Assembly (NCBI GenBank): GCA_025449845.1 | Contig: JANWIP010000005.1 | Span: 186,001 to 250,000, forward strand | DNA length: 64,000 nucleotides | Direction: 5' to 3' | From: Solirubrobacteraceae bacterium | Lineage (GTDB): Bacteria > Actinomycetota > Thermoleophilia > Solirubrobacterales > Solirubrobacteraceae | In this document: positions 48,927-56,898 of the stretch, piece after piece | Numbering within the stretch: position 1 is the first letter of the stretch | How the letters are laid out: the number at the start of each line of letters is the position of its first letter | Program-made: the position numbers and the translations under genes | The notes under the pieces: generated by a model | Told to the model about the DNA's origin: nothing | Database searches by the model: none | The model's input: the letters and a program-made list of their open reading frames with translations, nothing else

Positions 48927-50240
48927 ATGTCCATCCCCACACTGCAAGGACTCCAGACCGCCCTCTCGGGCCTGATCGCCAATCAGGAGGCGATCGACAC
49001 GACGGGGCACAACATCACCAACGCCAACACCCCTGGTTACTCGCGCCAAACGGCGGTGATGCAGACCAACACGCCCCTGCCGATCGCGGCGATGTCGCCG
49101 CTCACCGGTGCGGGTGGGCAGATGGGCACGGGTGTGAACGTGACCACATTCACGCGCATCCGCAACAGCTATCTCGATGCGCAATATCGCGCGCAGAGCG
49201 GCGCGCTGGGTTCTGCGTCCACTGAAGCCAACGAGCTTCAGCAGGCCCAGAGCGCCTTCGACGAGCCCTCCACGTCGGGCATCTCAAGCCAGCTCTCGGC
49301 CTTCTGGAGCTCTTGGAACTCGCTTGCCAACTCGCCCGCCAGCGAAGCCGCACGCGAGGGGGTGATCAGCAAGGGCGCCCAGCTGGCGACCACGCTCAAT
49401 CAGCTCAGCGGCCAGATCGCGACGGTCTCCGCGCAGGCCACCCAGCAGTACGCATCGATCACAGGCCCCACCGGAGAAGTGCAGGACGCCGCCAACCAGA
49501 TCGCCCAACTCAACCATCAGATCCAGCTCTCCGAACAGGCCGGACAGCAGCCTAACGACCTGCTGGATCGTCGCGATCAGCTGCTTGACAAGCTCTCAGA
49601 ACTTGCCAACGTGACGGTCACCAAGGCCGCTAATGGGACTGACACCGTCACCTTTGGCGACGCCGCGAAGCCGCTCGTGGAAGGCACCACCGTCACCTGG
49701 CCGCAGGCATTGACCAAGGCTGCCGGCGGGTCGTTGGGGGCGCTGCTCGGAGTATCCGGCCCCGAAGGCGCCCTGGCCTCCTACAAGAGCGCATTGGATG
49801 AAGTGGCCAGCGCTCTGAATTCCTCCGTCAACGCGCTGCACACCTCAACGCCTTTCTTCACGGGCACCACCGCGGCCACGATCAAGGTTGCCGTGACCCC
49901 CGCGCAAGTGCAGACCTCCTCGACCGTCGCGTCCGGCGGAAACGACGTGGCACAGGCCATCGCCGCCCTGCGCGGCGGTGCCGCCGACCGCCGCTATGCG
50001 GGCCTCATTGCGCAGGTGGGCAGCGATGTGCAGACCGCGCAGGACAACCAGAACACCTCCCAGGCCGTCGTCAGCGCCATCAGCAACCAGCGCCAGAGCG
50101 TCTCCGGGGTGTCCCTGGACGAGGAAATGACCAACCTCATCAGCTATCAGCGCGGGTATCAGGCTTCTGCGCGCACGCTCACGGCGATGGATCAGATGCT
50201 CGACACCCTCATTAATCACACCGGCATGGCGGGGTTGTAG
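48927..50240 (+). CDS. flgK: FlgK, hook-filament junction protein 1
   Basis: The product has 437 residues. N-terminal LQTALSGLIANQEAIDTTGH and NITNANTPGYSRQTAVM, the LLDRRDQLLDKLSELANVTV segment and the C-terminal LDEEMTNLISYQRGYQASAR are diagnostic. It is shorter than enterobacterial FlgK (about 545), as in many Gram-positives. Confidence 0.97.
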   Translation: MSIPTLQGLQTALSGLIANQEAIDTTGHNITNANTPGYSRQTAVMQTNTPLPIAAMSPLTGAGGQMGTGVNVTTFTRIRNSYLDAQYRAQSGALGSASTEANELQQAQSAFDEPSTSGISSQLSAFWSSWNSLANSPASEAAREGVISKGAQLATTLNQLSGQIATVSAQATQQYASITGPTGEVQDAANQIAQLNHQIQLSEQAGQQPNDLLDRRDQLLDKLSELANVTVTKAANGTDTVTFGDAAKPLVEGTTVTWPQALTKAAGGSLGALLGVSGPEGALASYKSALDEVASALNSSVNALHTSTPFFTGTTAATIKVAVTPAQVQTSSTVASGGNDVAQAIAALRGGAADRRYAGLIAQVGSDVQTAQDNQNTSQAVVSAISNQRQSVSGVSLDEEMTNLISYQRGYQASARTLTAMDQMLDTLINHTGMAGL

Positions 50241-50243
50241 GTC

Positions 50244-51158
50244 ATGAGCACGCGCATCACATCCACGATGATCGCGGGCACCACGCTCACCGACATCAAC
50301 GCCGCCCTCAGCGGCATGCAGCGCAGCGAGAGCGAACTGGCCTCGGGCAAATCCATTTTGCAGCCATCCGACAATCCCTATGGCGCCAGTCGCGCGATCG
50401 AACTGCAGAGCACCATCGATGGCATGTCCTCCTATGCGGCCGGCGCGCAGGACGGCATCTCCTGGACGCAGACGGCGTCCAGTGCCTTGAACAACATCAA
50501 CGAAGTCGGCCAGCGTGTGCGGGAGCTCCTGGTGGAGGCCTCCAACGGAGTCAACAATCCCATCGACCGCACGGCCATCGCCGAAGAGGTGGATCAGCTG
50601 GCGGCGACGGTCAAGCAGGACGCCAACACGCAGTACGCCGGCCAGTACGTCTTCTCGGGCACCCTCACCGCCACAGCCCCCTACAAGGCGGGGGCTGAAG
50701 ACGAATACCAGGGCAACGCGGGCCAGATCACACGCGCGATCGGTCCCGGAGCCTCGGTGGCGATCAACACCAACATCTCCACGCTGCTGGGCAATGGCCA
50801 GGCCAGCGGTGACGGCAAGCTGCTCGATGTCCTGCGCACCATCTCCCAACACCTGCGCAGCGGCGTGCCCGCCGAAGAGGCGGCGCTCGGCAGCACCGAC
50901 CTGAAAAATCTCGACGGCAACCTCCAATCGCTCACCACTATGCAGGCAGGCGCCGGAGCCATCACCGCGCAGATGCAGGTCGCTCTCAATCGCATCGAAG
51001 ACCTGCAGATCACCGCTGCCAAGACGCTGTCGAGCACCCAGGACGCCGATCTGGCCAAGGTCTCGATCGCCTATTCCAGCGAGCAGGCCGCCTACAATGC
51101 CGCGCTGCGCGCGGGGGCGAGCATCGTGCAGACGTCCCTGCTTGACTTCCTGCACTAG
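50244..51158 (+). CDS. flgL: FlgL, hook-filament junction protein 2
   Basis: The product has 304 residues of flagellin-like fold: MQRSESELASGKSILQPSDN near the N-terminus, SALNNINEVGQRVRELLVEA, and QYAGQYVFSGTLTATAPYKA in the middle. The C-terminal helix runs to LRAGASIVQTSLLDFL. It starts three bases after flgK. Confidence 0.97.
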   Translation: MSTRITSTMIAGTTLTDINAALSGMQRSESELASGKSILQPSDNPYGASRAIELQSTIDGMSSYAAGAQDGISWTQTASSALNNINEVGQRVRELLVEASNGVNNPIDRTAIAEEVDQLAATVKQDANTQYAGQYVFSGTLTATAPYKAGAEDEYQGNAGQITRAIGPGASVAINTNISTLLGNGQASGDGKLLDVLRTISQHLRSGVPAEEAALGSTDLKNLDGNLQSLTTMQAGAGAITAQMQVALNRIEDLQITAAKTLSSTQDADLAKVSIAYSSEQAAYNAALRAGASIVQTSLLDFLH

Positions 51159-51202
51159 CCATCGCATCGATCCAGCACCAAGTCCGCATTACGCAAACCC
51201 CA

Positions 51203-51661
51203 ATGCCAGCCACCGACACCGCCACCATCGAGAGCTCCCGCTTTGGCACCCTCCAGGTGGTCGCCGAGGAGATAATTGAGTTCCCGTTTGGCCTCATTGG
51301 CCTGGAGGGTTCGCGCTACACGCTGCTCGACCGCAATCCGGGCAGCGGCATCCTCTGGCTGCACTCCCTGGACAGCCCCGAGCTGGCGCTGCCCGTGCTT
51401 GACCCCCACCCCTTCTTCCCGGCCTTCGAGCTCGCGCTCAGCGAGGAGGATCAGGAGCGCATCGGCGCTCCCGACCCCGCCGCGGCGCAGCTGTATGTGA
51501 CCATGCGGGCCGCCCCCGATCCCGCCGATGTGGTCGTCAATCTGCGCGCTCCGCTCATCGTCTATGAGGGGCGCGGCTACCAGGTGCTCAACGCGGCGCC
51601 GGGAGCCGATCTGCAGGCCCCCCTGTTCCCGGGGCGGTCGCGCGCGGTTGATGCTGCATAA
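51203..51661 (+). CDS. fliW: FliW, CsrA antagonist and flagellar assembly factor
   Basis: The product has 152 residues: RFGTLQVVAEEIIEFPFGLI with GLEGSRYTLLDRN, and LYVTMRAAPDPADVVVNLRA with PLIVYEGRGYQVL are typical. FliW binds CsrA until flagellin displaces it, so flagellin represses its own translation. It is next to csrA and both follow flgL, as in Bacillus. Confidence 0.96.
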   Translation: MPATDTATIESSRFGTLQVVAEEIIEFPFGLIGLEGSRYTLLDRNPGSGILWLHSLDSPELALPVLDPHPFFPAFELALSEEDQERIGAPDPAAAQLYVTMRAAPDPADVVVNLRAPLIVYEGRGYQVLNAAPGADLQAPLFPGRSRAVDAA

Positions 51662-51670
51662 TCAAGCGCC

Positions 51671-51889
51671 ATGCTGATCCTCACCCGGCGTGCAGGAGAG
51701 CGCGTGGTGATCGGGGATGACATCCTCGTCACCGTCATGGAGGTCTCGGGCCAGACCGTGCGGCTAGGTATCACCGCGCCTGAGCGCCTGCCCATCTACC
51801 GCGAGGAGATCTGGCTCGCCGTGCAGGCGGAGAACCGCGCCGCGGCGGAAGCATCCGTGGACTCGCTGCCGGCTCAGCGACCTTCGTAG
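51671..51889 (+). CDS. csrA: CsrA, RNA-binding translational regulator
   Basis: The product has 72 residues: MLILTRRAGERVVIGDDILV, VSGQTVRLGITAPERLPIYR and EEIW, with the RNA-contacting arginine in YREEI. The C-terminal extension is Ala-rich. Its likely target is the flagellin leader at 8705-8747. The gene end overlaps the convergent enoyl-CoA hydratase gene by 16 bases. Confidence 0.96.
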   Translation: MLILTRRAGERVVIGDDILVTVMEVSGQTVRLGITAPERLPIYREEIWLAVQAENRAAAEASVDSLPAQRPS

Positions 51890-52650
51890 GTGGCGTGACC
51901 CGGGCCCTGCTCCAGGAAGGAGCGCACGGCGCCCTTGAGATCCTCGGTGGCGAAGAGGTCGCCCGCGAGTTCCGGCACTCTGGCGTCGGCCGCGCGCGCA
52001 CCGCCGTCCTCGCGTATGGCCCGCACGATCGCCTTGGTCGCCGCGTGGGCGCGCGTAGGTCCCTCGGCCAGCTTTCGTGCGAAGGCTCTGGCGGCTTCAT
52101 CGAAGCCCTCGTCGGGAAGCACCCGGTTGACTACGTTCCAGCGCTCAAGCGTTGCGGCGTCATACAGCTCGCCGGTCATCACGAACTCGCGCGCCCGCGC
52201 GGGACCCGCCCGCTCGGCCAGGCGCTGGGTGCCGCCCATCGCGGGAGTCAGACCCACGACGGTCTCCACCAGGCCAAAACGCGCCGAGGAGGCGGCCAGT
52301 AGGAGGTCACAGCCCAGCGAGAACTCAAAGGCTGCCGTCAGGCACAGGCCGTGAGCGGCGAACACAGTGGGCAGCGGCAGCTCCTCGACCCGGTGCACCA
52401 ACCTCAGCAGGCGCTCCCACAGCTCCGCTCCGCGCTCGCGCGTGAGTCCGTCGAACTCGTGCACATCCACGCCGCCGCTCACCACGCGACCTTCGGCGCG
52501 CACCAGCAGGCCCCGCGGAGGTTCCGCGGTCAGCGTGTCCACGTGCGCGATCAGCTCCCCGATGAGCTCGTGCTCGAAGAGGTTCAGCGGCGGGCTGTCC
52601 AGCGTCAGCACCGCCAGCGGACCTTCATGCTCCAGGCGTACCTTGCTCAT
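51874..52650 (-). CDS. Enoyl-CoA hydratase/isomerase family protein
   Basis: The product has 258 residues from the ATG at 52650 (a second ATG two codons upstream is possible). Crotonase motifs are the oxyanion-hole strands in VVSGGVDVHEFDG and TVFAAHGLCLTAAFEFSLGC, then ARFGLVETVVGLTPAMGGTQ. The glutamate in GLVE is conserved; the second catalytic position falls in PAMGGTQ, where glycine replaces the usual acidic residue, so isomerase or another crotonase activity is possible. It is unrelated to the flagellar genes. Confidence 0.88.
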   Translation of the reverse strand: MSKVRLEHEGPLAVLTLDSPPLNLFEHELIGELIAHVDTLTAEPPRGLLVRAEGRVVSGGVDVHEFDGLTRERGAELWERLLRLVHRVEELPLPTVFAAHGLCLTAAFEFSLGCDLLLAASSARFGLVETVVGLTPAMGGTQRLAERAGPARAREFVMTGELYDAATLERWNVVNRVLPDEGFDEAARAFARKLAEGPTRAHAATKAIVRAIREDGGARAADARVPELAGDLFATEDLKGAVRSFLEQGPGHATYEGR

Positions 52651-52824
52651 GCACAAGCCTCCGAGGTGGGGTGGGGAGATCGTCGCATCTCTGTGCCCAA
52701 GCCTACCGGCGGGTCGGCAGGGAAGATTGAAGTGGTTGTCGGAGTCATTGCTGAGCAGCGCTCTATGCCCGCCCAGAGTATGCTCGGGCGAGGTTCACAC
52801 CATGCGACAAGTTGGAGGTTGGCG

Positions 52825-53319
52825 ATGAACAGATTCCTTGGTATCCGCGGCACGGCAGTTACGGCCCTCCTGGCGGCCGGAGTGCTGGTTGCGGGCTGCG
52901 GCAGTTCCAGCAGCTCAAGCACCACCACCAGCTCCACCGAATCGAGTGCAGCCACGCCGGCCACCACCTCAACCGCGGCCAGCTCTTCGACGGCTGCTGG
53001 GGGGGCGGGCACCTCATCGCCCAGTGGGGCTGTGCAGGTCGTCAAGCTGGCGGCTGACCCCAGCGGTGGCCTCAGCTACGACACCACCACGCTCACTGCC
53101 CACCCGGGCAAGGTGACGATCGAGTTCACCAATATGGCGTCCATCGAACACAATGTCACTGTGGCCTCCAGCGCCGGCTCCACAGTTGGGGCCACGCCTA
53201 CCTTCAGCGGAGGCGCCAAGCCGCTCACCCTGGAACTGAAGGCCGGCACCTATACGTTCTTCTGCTCCGTTCCCGGCCATCGCCAGGCCGGCATGCAGGG
53301 CACGCTTACCGTGCGGTAG
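52825..53319 (+). CDS. Cupredoxin (plastocyanin-like) lipoprotein
   Basis: The product has 164 residues from the ATG at 52825, with TTGGAGG upstream. The signal peptide ends in the lipobox VLVAGCG, then a Ser/Thr-rich linker of about 60 residues. The blue-copper domain supplies His in SIEHNVTV, Cys, His and Met in FFCSVPGHRQAGM. It probably carries electrons on the outer membrane face. A longer frame starting upstream is not coding. Confidence 0.9.
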   Translation: MNRFLGIRGTAVTALLAAGVLVAGCGSSSSSSTTTSSTESSAATPATTSTAASSSTAAGGAGTSSPSGAVQVVKLAADPSGGLSYDTTTLTAHPGKVTIEFTNMASIEHNVTVASSAGSTVGATPTFSGGAKPLTLELKAGTYTFFCSVPGHRQAGMQGTLTVR

Positions 53320-53380
53320 TTAGTCGGGGCTCGGCATGTGTGGCAGGCGTAGGCGCCTCGGCGCCGCGCCAGCGCCGCAG

Positions 53381-53403
53381 ATAGGCCCGCATTTGCGGGC
53401 TAT
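53381..53403 (-). terminator. Hairpin after tRNA-Gly
   Basis: GCCCGC/GCGGGC stem with loop ATTT, extended by three A-T pairs past a one-base bulge, 7 bases downstream of the tRNA on the minus strand. Confidence 0.6.
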
Positions 53404-53409
53404 CGTGAG

Positions 53410-53483
53410 AGCGGATGAAGGGACTCGAACCCTCGACCTTCTGCATGGCAAGCAGACGCTCTAGCCAACTGAGCTACATCCGC
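53410..53483 (-). tRNA. tRNA-Gly (anticodon GCC)
   Basis: Minus strand: acceptor stem GCGGATG pairs with CATCCGC. D-arm GCTCAGTTGGCTAGAGC, anticodon stem-loop TCTGC-TTGCCAT-GCAGA with anticodon GCC, and T-arm GAGGG-TTCGAGT-CCCTT are all present. The discriminator base is T. The CCA end is not encoded. Confidence 0.97.
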
Positions 53484-53524
53484 GCGGGGGCGTAACTATA
53501 GACGGAACCTCCAGGCGGAACCAC

Positions 53525-53890
53525 TCACAGCCATCCGCCGATCGCGCGACCCAGCGCCACTGCCGCGACCCCCAGCACGATGCTCACCATGACGTTTGCC
53601 ACGGCCATCGACTTCTGGCCATCGGCGCTGAGGCGATGGGTCTCGAGCATCCAGGTGGAGAAGGTCGTGTAGGAGCCGATCGTGGCTGCTCCCACCAGCA
53701 CCAACGCATTGCCCGACAGAGCCACGCCGGCGACCAGCCCCAGCAGCAACGCTCCGCTGAGGTTGACGACCAGTGTGCCCACGGGGAAGGGGGAGGAGAT
53801 GTGGGCCGAGATCCATCCACCCACCAGGAAACGGCTCACAGCGGCCACGCTTCCCAAGGCCGCCACGGCGACCCACGTGACCGCTGTCAT
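53525..53890 (-). CDS. crcB: FluC/CrcB fluoride channel subunit 1
   Basis: The product has 121 residues from the ATG at 53890 (ATGA overlap with the upstream paralogue). Four helices carry the Fluc motifs AVSRFLVG, PVGTLVVNLSGALLLG and GSYTTFSTWMLET, the latter with the pore Phe/Ser/Thr residues. Fluc channels export fluoride as dual-topology dimers; adjacent paralogues usually form heterodimers. Confidence 0.93.
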   Translation of the reverse strand: MTAVTWVAVAALGSVAAVSRFLVGGWISAHISSPFPVGTLVVNLSGALLLGLVAGVALSGNALVLVGAATIGSYTTFSTWMLETHRLSADGQKSMAVANVMVSIVLGVAAVALGRAIGGWL

Positions 53891-54354
53891 GCCACCACCG
53901 ACGCAGGTCGCACCATAGCCGTCGCGATCGACACCAGCAGGTAGCCACACACCACGCTGCTCGCTACATATGCGAGGGCCATCCCGTTGTGATGACGATC
54001 GATCATGCGCAGCACCTCCAGCTGCATCGTGGAGAAGGTGGTGAAGGTGCCGCATAGGCCGGTGGCCAGCAGCGGGTGATGCAGTGTTGAAAGCGGGCGG
54101 TGTCGCTGCAGGTAGGTGACCAGGAAGCCCAGTGCGAAGGTGCCCGCGAGATTGATCGCAAAAGTCACCCAGGGCCAGCTGCCGGGCGTGGGGGGAAACG
54201 CCTGGCTCAGTGCGACGCGACTGAGCGCACCCACCGCGCCGCCGAGCGCGATCGCGCCCAGCTCCAGGCGGTCAATGCGCGGATGACGGTCAACAACGGG
54301 CAGATGACGGTCAACGGGCGGATAGCGGTCAACAGGCGGATAACCATCCTTCAT
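53887..54354 (-). CDS. crcB: FluC/CrcB fluoride channel subunit 2
   Basis: The product has 155 residues. The Fluc core is GAVGALSRVALS, WVTFAINLAGTFALGFLV and GTFTTFSTMQLEVL. The N-terminus is unusual: a repetitive run of (P)PVDRx/RHPRIDR units encoded by GCGGTCAACxGGCGGATA-type DNA repeats before the first helix. This extension is absent from ordinary FluC. No fluoride riboswitch is evident upstream. Confidence 0.92.
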   Translation of the reverse strand: MKDGYPPVDRYPPVDRHLPVVDRHPRIDRLELGAIALGGAVGALSRVALSQAFPPTPGSWPWVTFAINLAGTFALGFLVTYLQRHRPLSTLHHPLLATGLCGTFTTFSTMQLEVLRMIDRHHNGMALAYVASSVVCGYLLVSIATAMVRPASVVA

Positions 54355-54391
54355 GACCGCGCCACCCTATCCGCCGCATGGGACCTTTGGG

Positions 54392-55270
54392 TCAACCTCG
54401 CGGCAGGTACCTGCCACCGTCTCCCCGCACCAGCGCGCCAGTCAGCTCCAGCTCGGCCAAGGCCACGATCGTCTCCTCGGCATCGTTGCCGGCGGCGGCG
54501 AGTTTGGCGAGCGTGTCGTGTCCGCTGCCAACCTGCGCCAGGACCTCTCGCAGCGATGGTGTCAGGGGGATCTTCTTTGCGGGGGCTTGCTTGACGCCTA
54601 CGCCGTAGAGGGCATCGAGCGCGTCCTGGGGACCTCGGATCAGGCGCGCGCCGGCAGCCAGGAGGGCATGGGGACCTTGGGACACTGGTGAGCTGACGCG
54701 CCCGGGGACCGCCGCGACGGCTCTGCCCAGGACTTCGGCCAAGCGGGCTGGGGCGAGCGCCGTAGGGTGCTCCTCGGCCTCCACGACGATCACCATCTGC
54801 GCCATCCCCACGACGATCCTGGTGCGGGCGAGGTGAGACCAGCGCCGTATGCCGCGGCCCCACGGCTGCTCGGACACGACGCAGCCGACGTCTCCGATGC
54901 GCTTGTGCAGGGCTCTGCGCGACGCCGGGGAGCAGACATCGGCGCCGCCGGGCATGACGGTGACGGTCGGGCCGTCCACCTCCAGGGCGCCCAGGTGCGC
55001 GGCGGCCGCGATGCCATCGGCCAGGGCGCCGAGGACGGTCACGCCACTGGCGGCCAGGCCCCGCGCCAGTCCGCGGGTCGTCTCCATCCCATAATCGGTC
55101 GCCTTGCGCGAGCCCACGATTGCGACCGCCGGCTGACTCAGCAGGCGCTCCAGGCGCTCGGGGCCGCCCACTACATAGAGCACACGCGGTGCGCCTCGCA
55201 TCTGCGCCAGAGCGGCCGGGAAGCACGGGTCGTGGCGACAGAGCTCCCCACGTGAGGGCTCGGCGCTCAT
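54392..55270 (-). CDS. dprA: DprA/Smf-like DNA-processing protein (divergent)
   Basis: The product has 292 residues. The Rossmann-like core has VAIVGSRKATDYGMETTRGL, AAHLGALEVDGPTVTVMPGG and a C-terminal winged-helix-like region (LREVLAQVGSGHDTLAKLAA). Several conserved DprA positions differ: the usual SGxAxGID is LGALADGIA, and the FPxRNRxIAGLS loop reads WSHLARTRIVVGMAQ. It precedes nothing competence-specific but follows comM with a 4-base overlap. DprA loads RecA on incoming DNA; activity of this variant is uncertain. Confidence 0.88.
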   Translation of the reverse strand: MSAEPSRGELCRHDPCFPAALAQMRGAPRVLYVVGGPERLERLLSQPAVAIVGSRKATDYGMETTRGLARGLAASGVTVLGALADGIAAAAHLGALEVDGPTVTVMPGGADVCSPASRRALHKRIGDVGCVVSEQPWGRGIRRWSHLARTRIVVGMAQMVIVVEAEEHPTALAPARLAEVLGRAVAAVPGRVSSPVSQGPHALLAAGARLIRGPQDALDALYGVGVKQAPAKKIPLTPSLREVLAQVGSGHDTLAKLAAAGNDAEETIVALAELELTGALVRGDGGRYLPRG

Positions 55271-56808
55271 GCCACGCGCCTGCTCTGCAGCGTTACCTCC
55301 GCGCGCCAGCCCAATGCCTCCGCGAGGTGCCGCTTGCTGGTGTGTCTGCTGCCTTCGAGGTCAGCCACCGTGCGGGCCACGCGCAGCAGGCGATGCTGCC
55401 CGCGGGCGCTCAGCTCGCCGCACTCCTGCACCTTGCGCAACATCTGCACGCCACTCGCATCCAACGCCATGTGACGGCGCAGCATGTGCACATCCATCTG
55501 GGCATTGGCCGTCACTCCGTCGTCTTTCAGTCTCGCCGCCTGGCGCTCGCGCGCACCAATCACCTGCTCGCGGGCGTTCTGAGAGCTCGTCACGGGCGCA
55601 GCGCGCAGCTCGCTCGCGCTGGGACGCTCGACGGTGGCAAGCAGATCGATGCGATCTAGCAGCGGGCCGCTCAGCTTGCGGCGATGACGAGCCAGGTCGG
55701 CTTCGGTGCAACGGCAGCGTTCGCCTTCTCCCAGATAGCCGCAGGGGCAGGGGTTGGTTGCGGCAACCAGCATCAGCCTTGCCGGGTAGACCGCCGAGTG
55801 CTGGGCCCTCACGATCGCCACCCGGCCGTCCTCCAGCGGCTGGCGCAGGGCCTCCAGGACGCTGCGCGAGAACTCCGAGAGCTCGTCCAGGAACAGCACG
55901 CCGTTGTGGGCCAGCACCACCTCGCCCACCCAGCCGCGTCCGGCGCCGCCAATCAAGCCGGCGGTGGTGACCGAGTGGTGGGGGGAGCGAAACGGACGGC
56001 GCCGCACCAGCTCTTCGCTGTCCAGGCTGCCGGTGATGCTGTGGATTCTTGTCACCTCGATCGCCTCGCTGCTGCTAAGCGGCGGCAGAATCGAGGGCAG
56101 CCTTTGCGCCAGCATCGTCTTACCTGTTCCCGGCGGCCCGCTCAGCAGCATGTTGTGTGCGCCCGCTGCCGCCACCAGCAGTGCTCGCACCGCCTGGCGC
56201 TGTCCGCGCACGTCACCCAGATCCTGCTCCCACTCCTCGCCCATCTCGCCGCGCCCTATGCGCGGTGGCACCGACGCCGGGGTAACCGCATCGCCGGGGC
56301 CGCCATTGAGGACTCGCACAACGCTTTGCAGGCAGCGCGCGGCCACCACTCCTAAATCCTCCACCAAGCCCGCCTCGCGCGCTCGCTGGGGGGCCAGCAC
56401 CAGGGCGTGAAGCCCGGCCTCGCGCGTTGCCTGAGCAATCGCCAGCGAGCCGTGGCACGGTCTGACTTCGCCGTCCAGCGACAGCTCGCCGAACAGCGCA
56501 TGATTCGCTAGTCGCTCATTGGAGATCTGGCCGCTAGCCGCCAATACCGCGCAGGCCAGTGCCAGGTCAAAACCGGGGCCCGCCTTGGGCACGTCGCCGG
56601 GAGCCAGGTTCGCGGTGATTCGTCGCGCCGGAAATTCGTAGCCCGAGTTGAGGATCGCCGCCTGCACACGGTCGCGCGCCTCGCGCACCGCCGCATTGGC
56701 CAAACCCACGATCGCGAAGTTGGGCAGCCCGCCGCGGATATCGACCTCAACGGTCACCTGCCGCGTCTGGAGCCCTTCGATCGTGAACGTCTGCGCGCGA
56801 GCCAGCAT
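55267..56808 (-). CDS. comM: ComM/YifB-family Mg-chelatase-like AAA+ ATPase
   Basis: The product has 513 residues: an N-terminal Lon-protease-like domain (VDIRGGLPNFAIVGLANAAV), then AAA+ with Walker A SGPPGTGKTMLAQRLPSILP and Walker B GVLFLDELSEFSRSVLEALR. A zinc-like cysteine set is in NPCPCGYLGEGERCRCTEAD. The C-terminal lid contains GARERQAARL. ComM is a branch-migration helicase helping recombination during transformation, consistent with adjacent dprA. Confidence 0.95.
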   Translation of the reverse strand: MLARAQTFTIEGLQTRQVTVEVDIRGGLPNFAIVGLANAAVREARDRVQAAILNSGYEFPARRITANLAPGDVPKAGPGFDLALACAVLAASGQISNERLANHALFGELSLDGEVRPCHGSLAIAQATREAGLHALVLAPQRAREAGLVEDLGVVAARCLQSVVRVLNGGPGDAVTPASVPPRIGRGEMGEEWEQDLGDVRGQRQAVRALLVAAAGAHNMLLSGPPGTGKTMLAQRLPSILPPLSSSEAIEVTRIHSITGSLDSEELVRRRPFRSPHHSVTTAGLIGGAGRGWVGEVVLAHNGVLFLDELSEFSRSVLEALRQPLEDGRVAIVRAQHSAVYPARLMLVAATNPCPCGYLGEGERCRCTEADLARHRRKLSGPLLDRIDLLATVERPSASELRAAPVTSSQNAREQVIGARERQAARLKDDGVTANAQMDVHMLRRHMALDASGVQMLRKVQECGELSARGQHRLLRVARTVADLEGSRHTSKRHLAEALGWRAEVTLQSRRVA

Positions 56809-56871
56809 GTCTTTTCCGTCTCCTCGGTCAGTTGCGGGAGACGGTCAGGCTAAGCCGCGCTGGCGATGGGA

Positions 56872-56894
56872 CTCTCGGGCGGACCGCCCGAAAG
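56872..56894 (-). terminator. Terminator of the NlpC/P60 gene
   Basis: Minus strand CTTTCGGGCG/CGCCCGAGAG, a 10-bp stem with one G-U pair and loop GTC, five bases after the stop. Confidence 0.75.
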
Positions 56895-56898
56895 GCTT

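Noticed and set aside
49845-51167. Minus-strand frame of 440 residues
   Set aside because: It is antisense to flgK and flgL, both well supported; an artefact of high GC.
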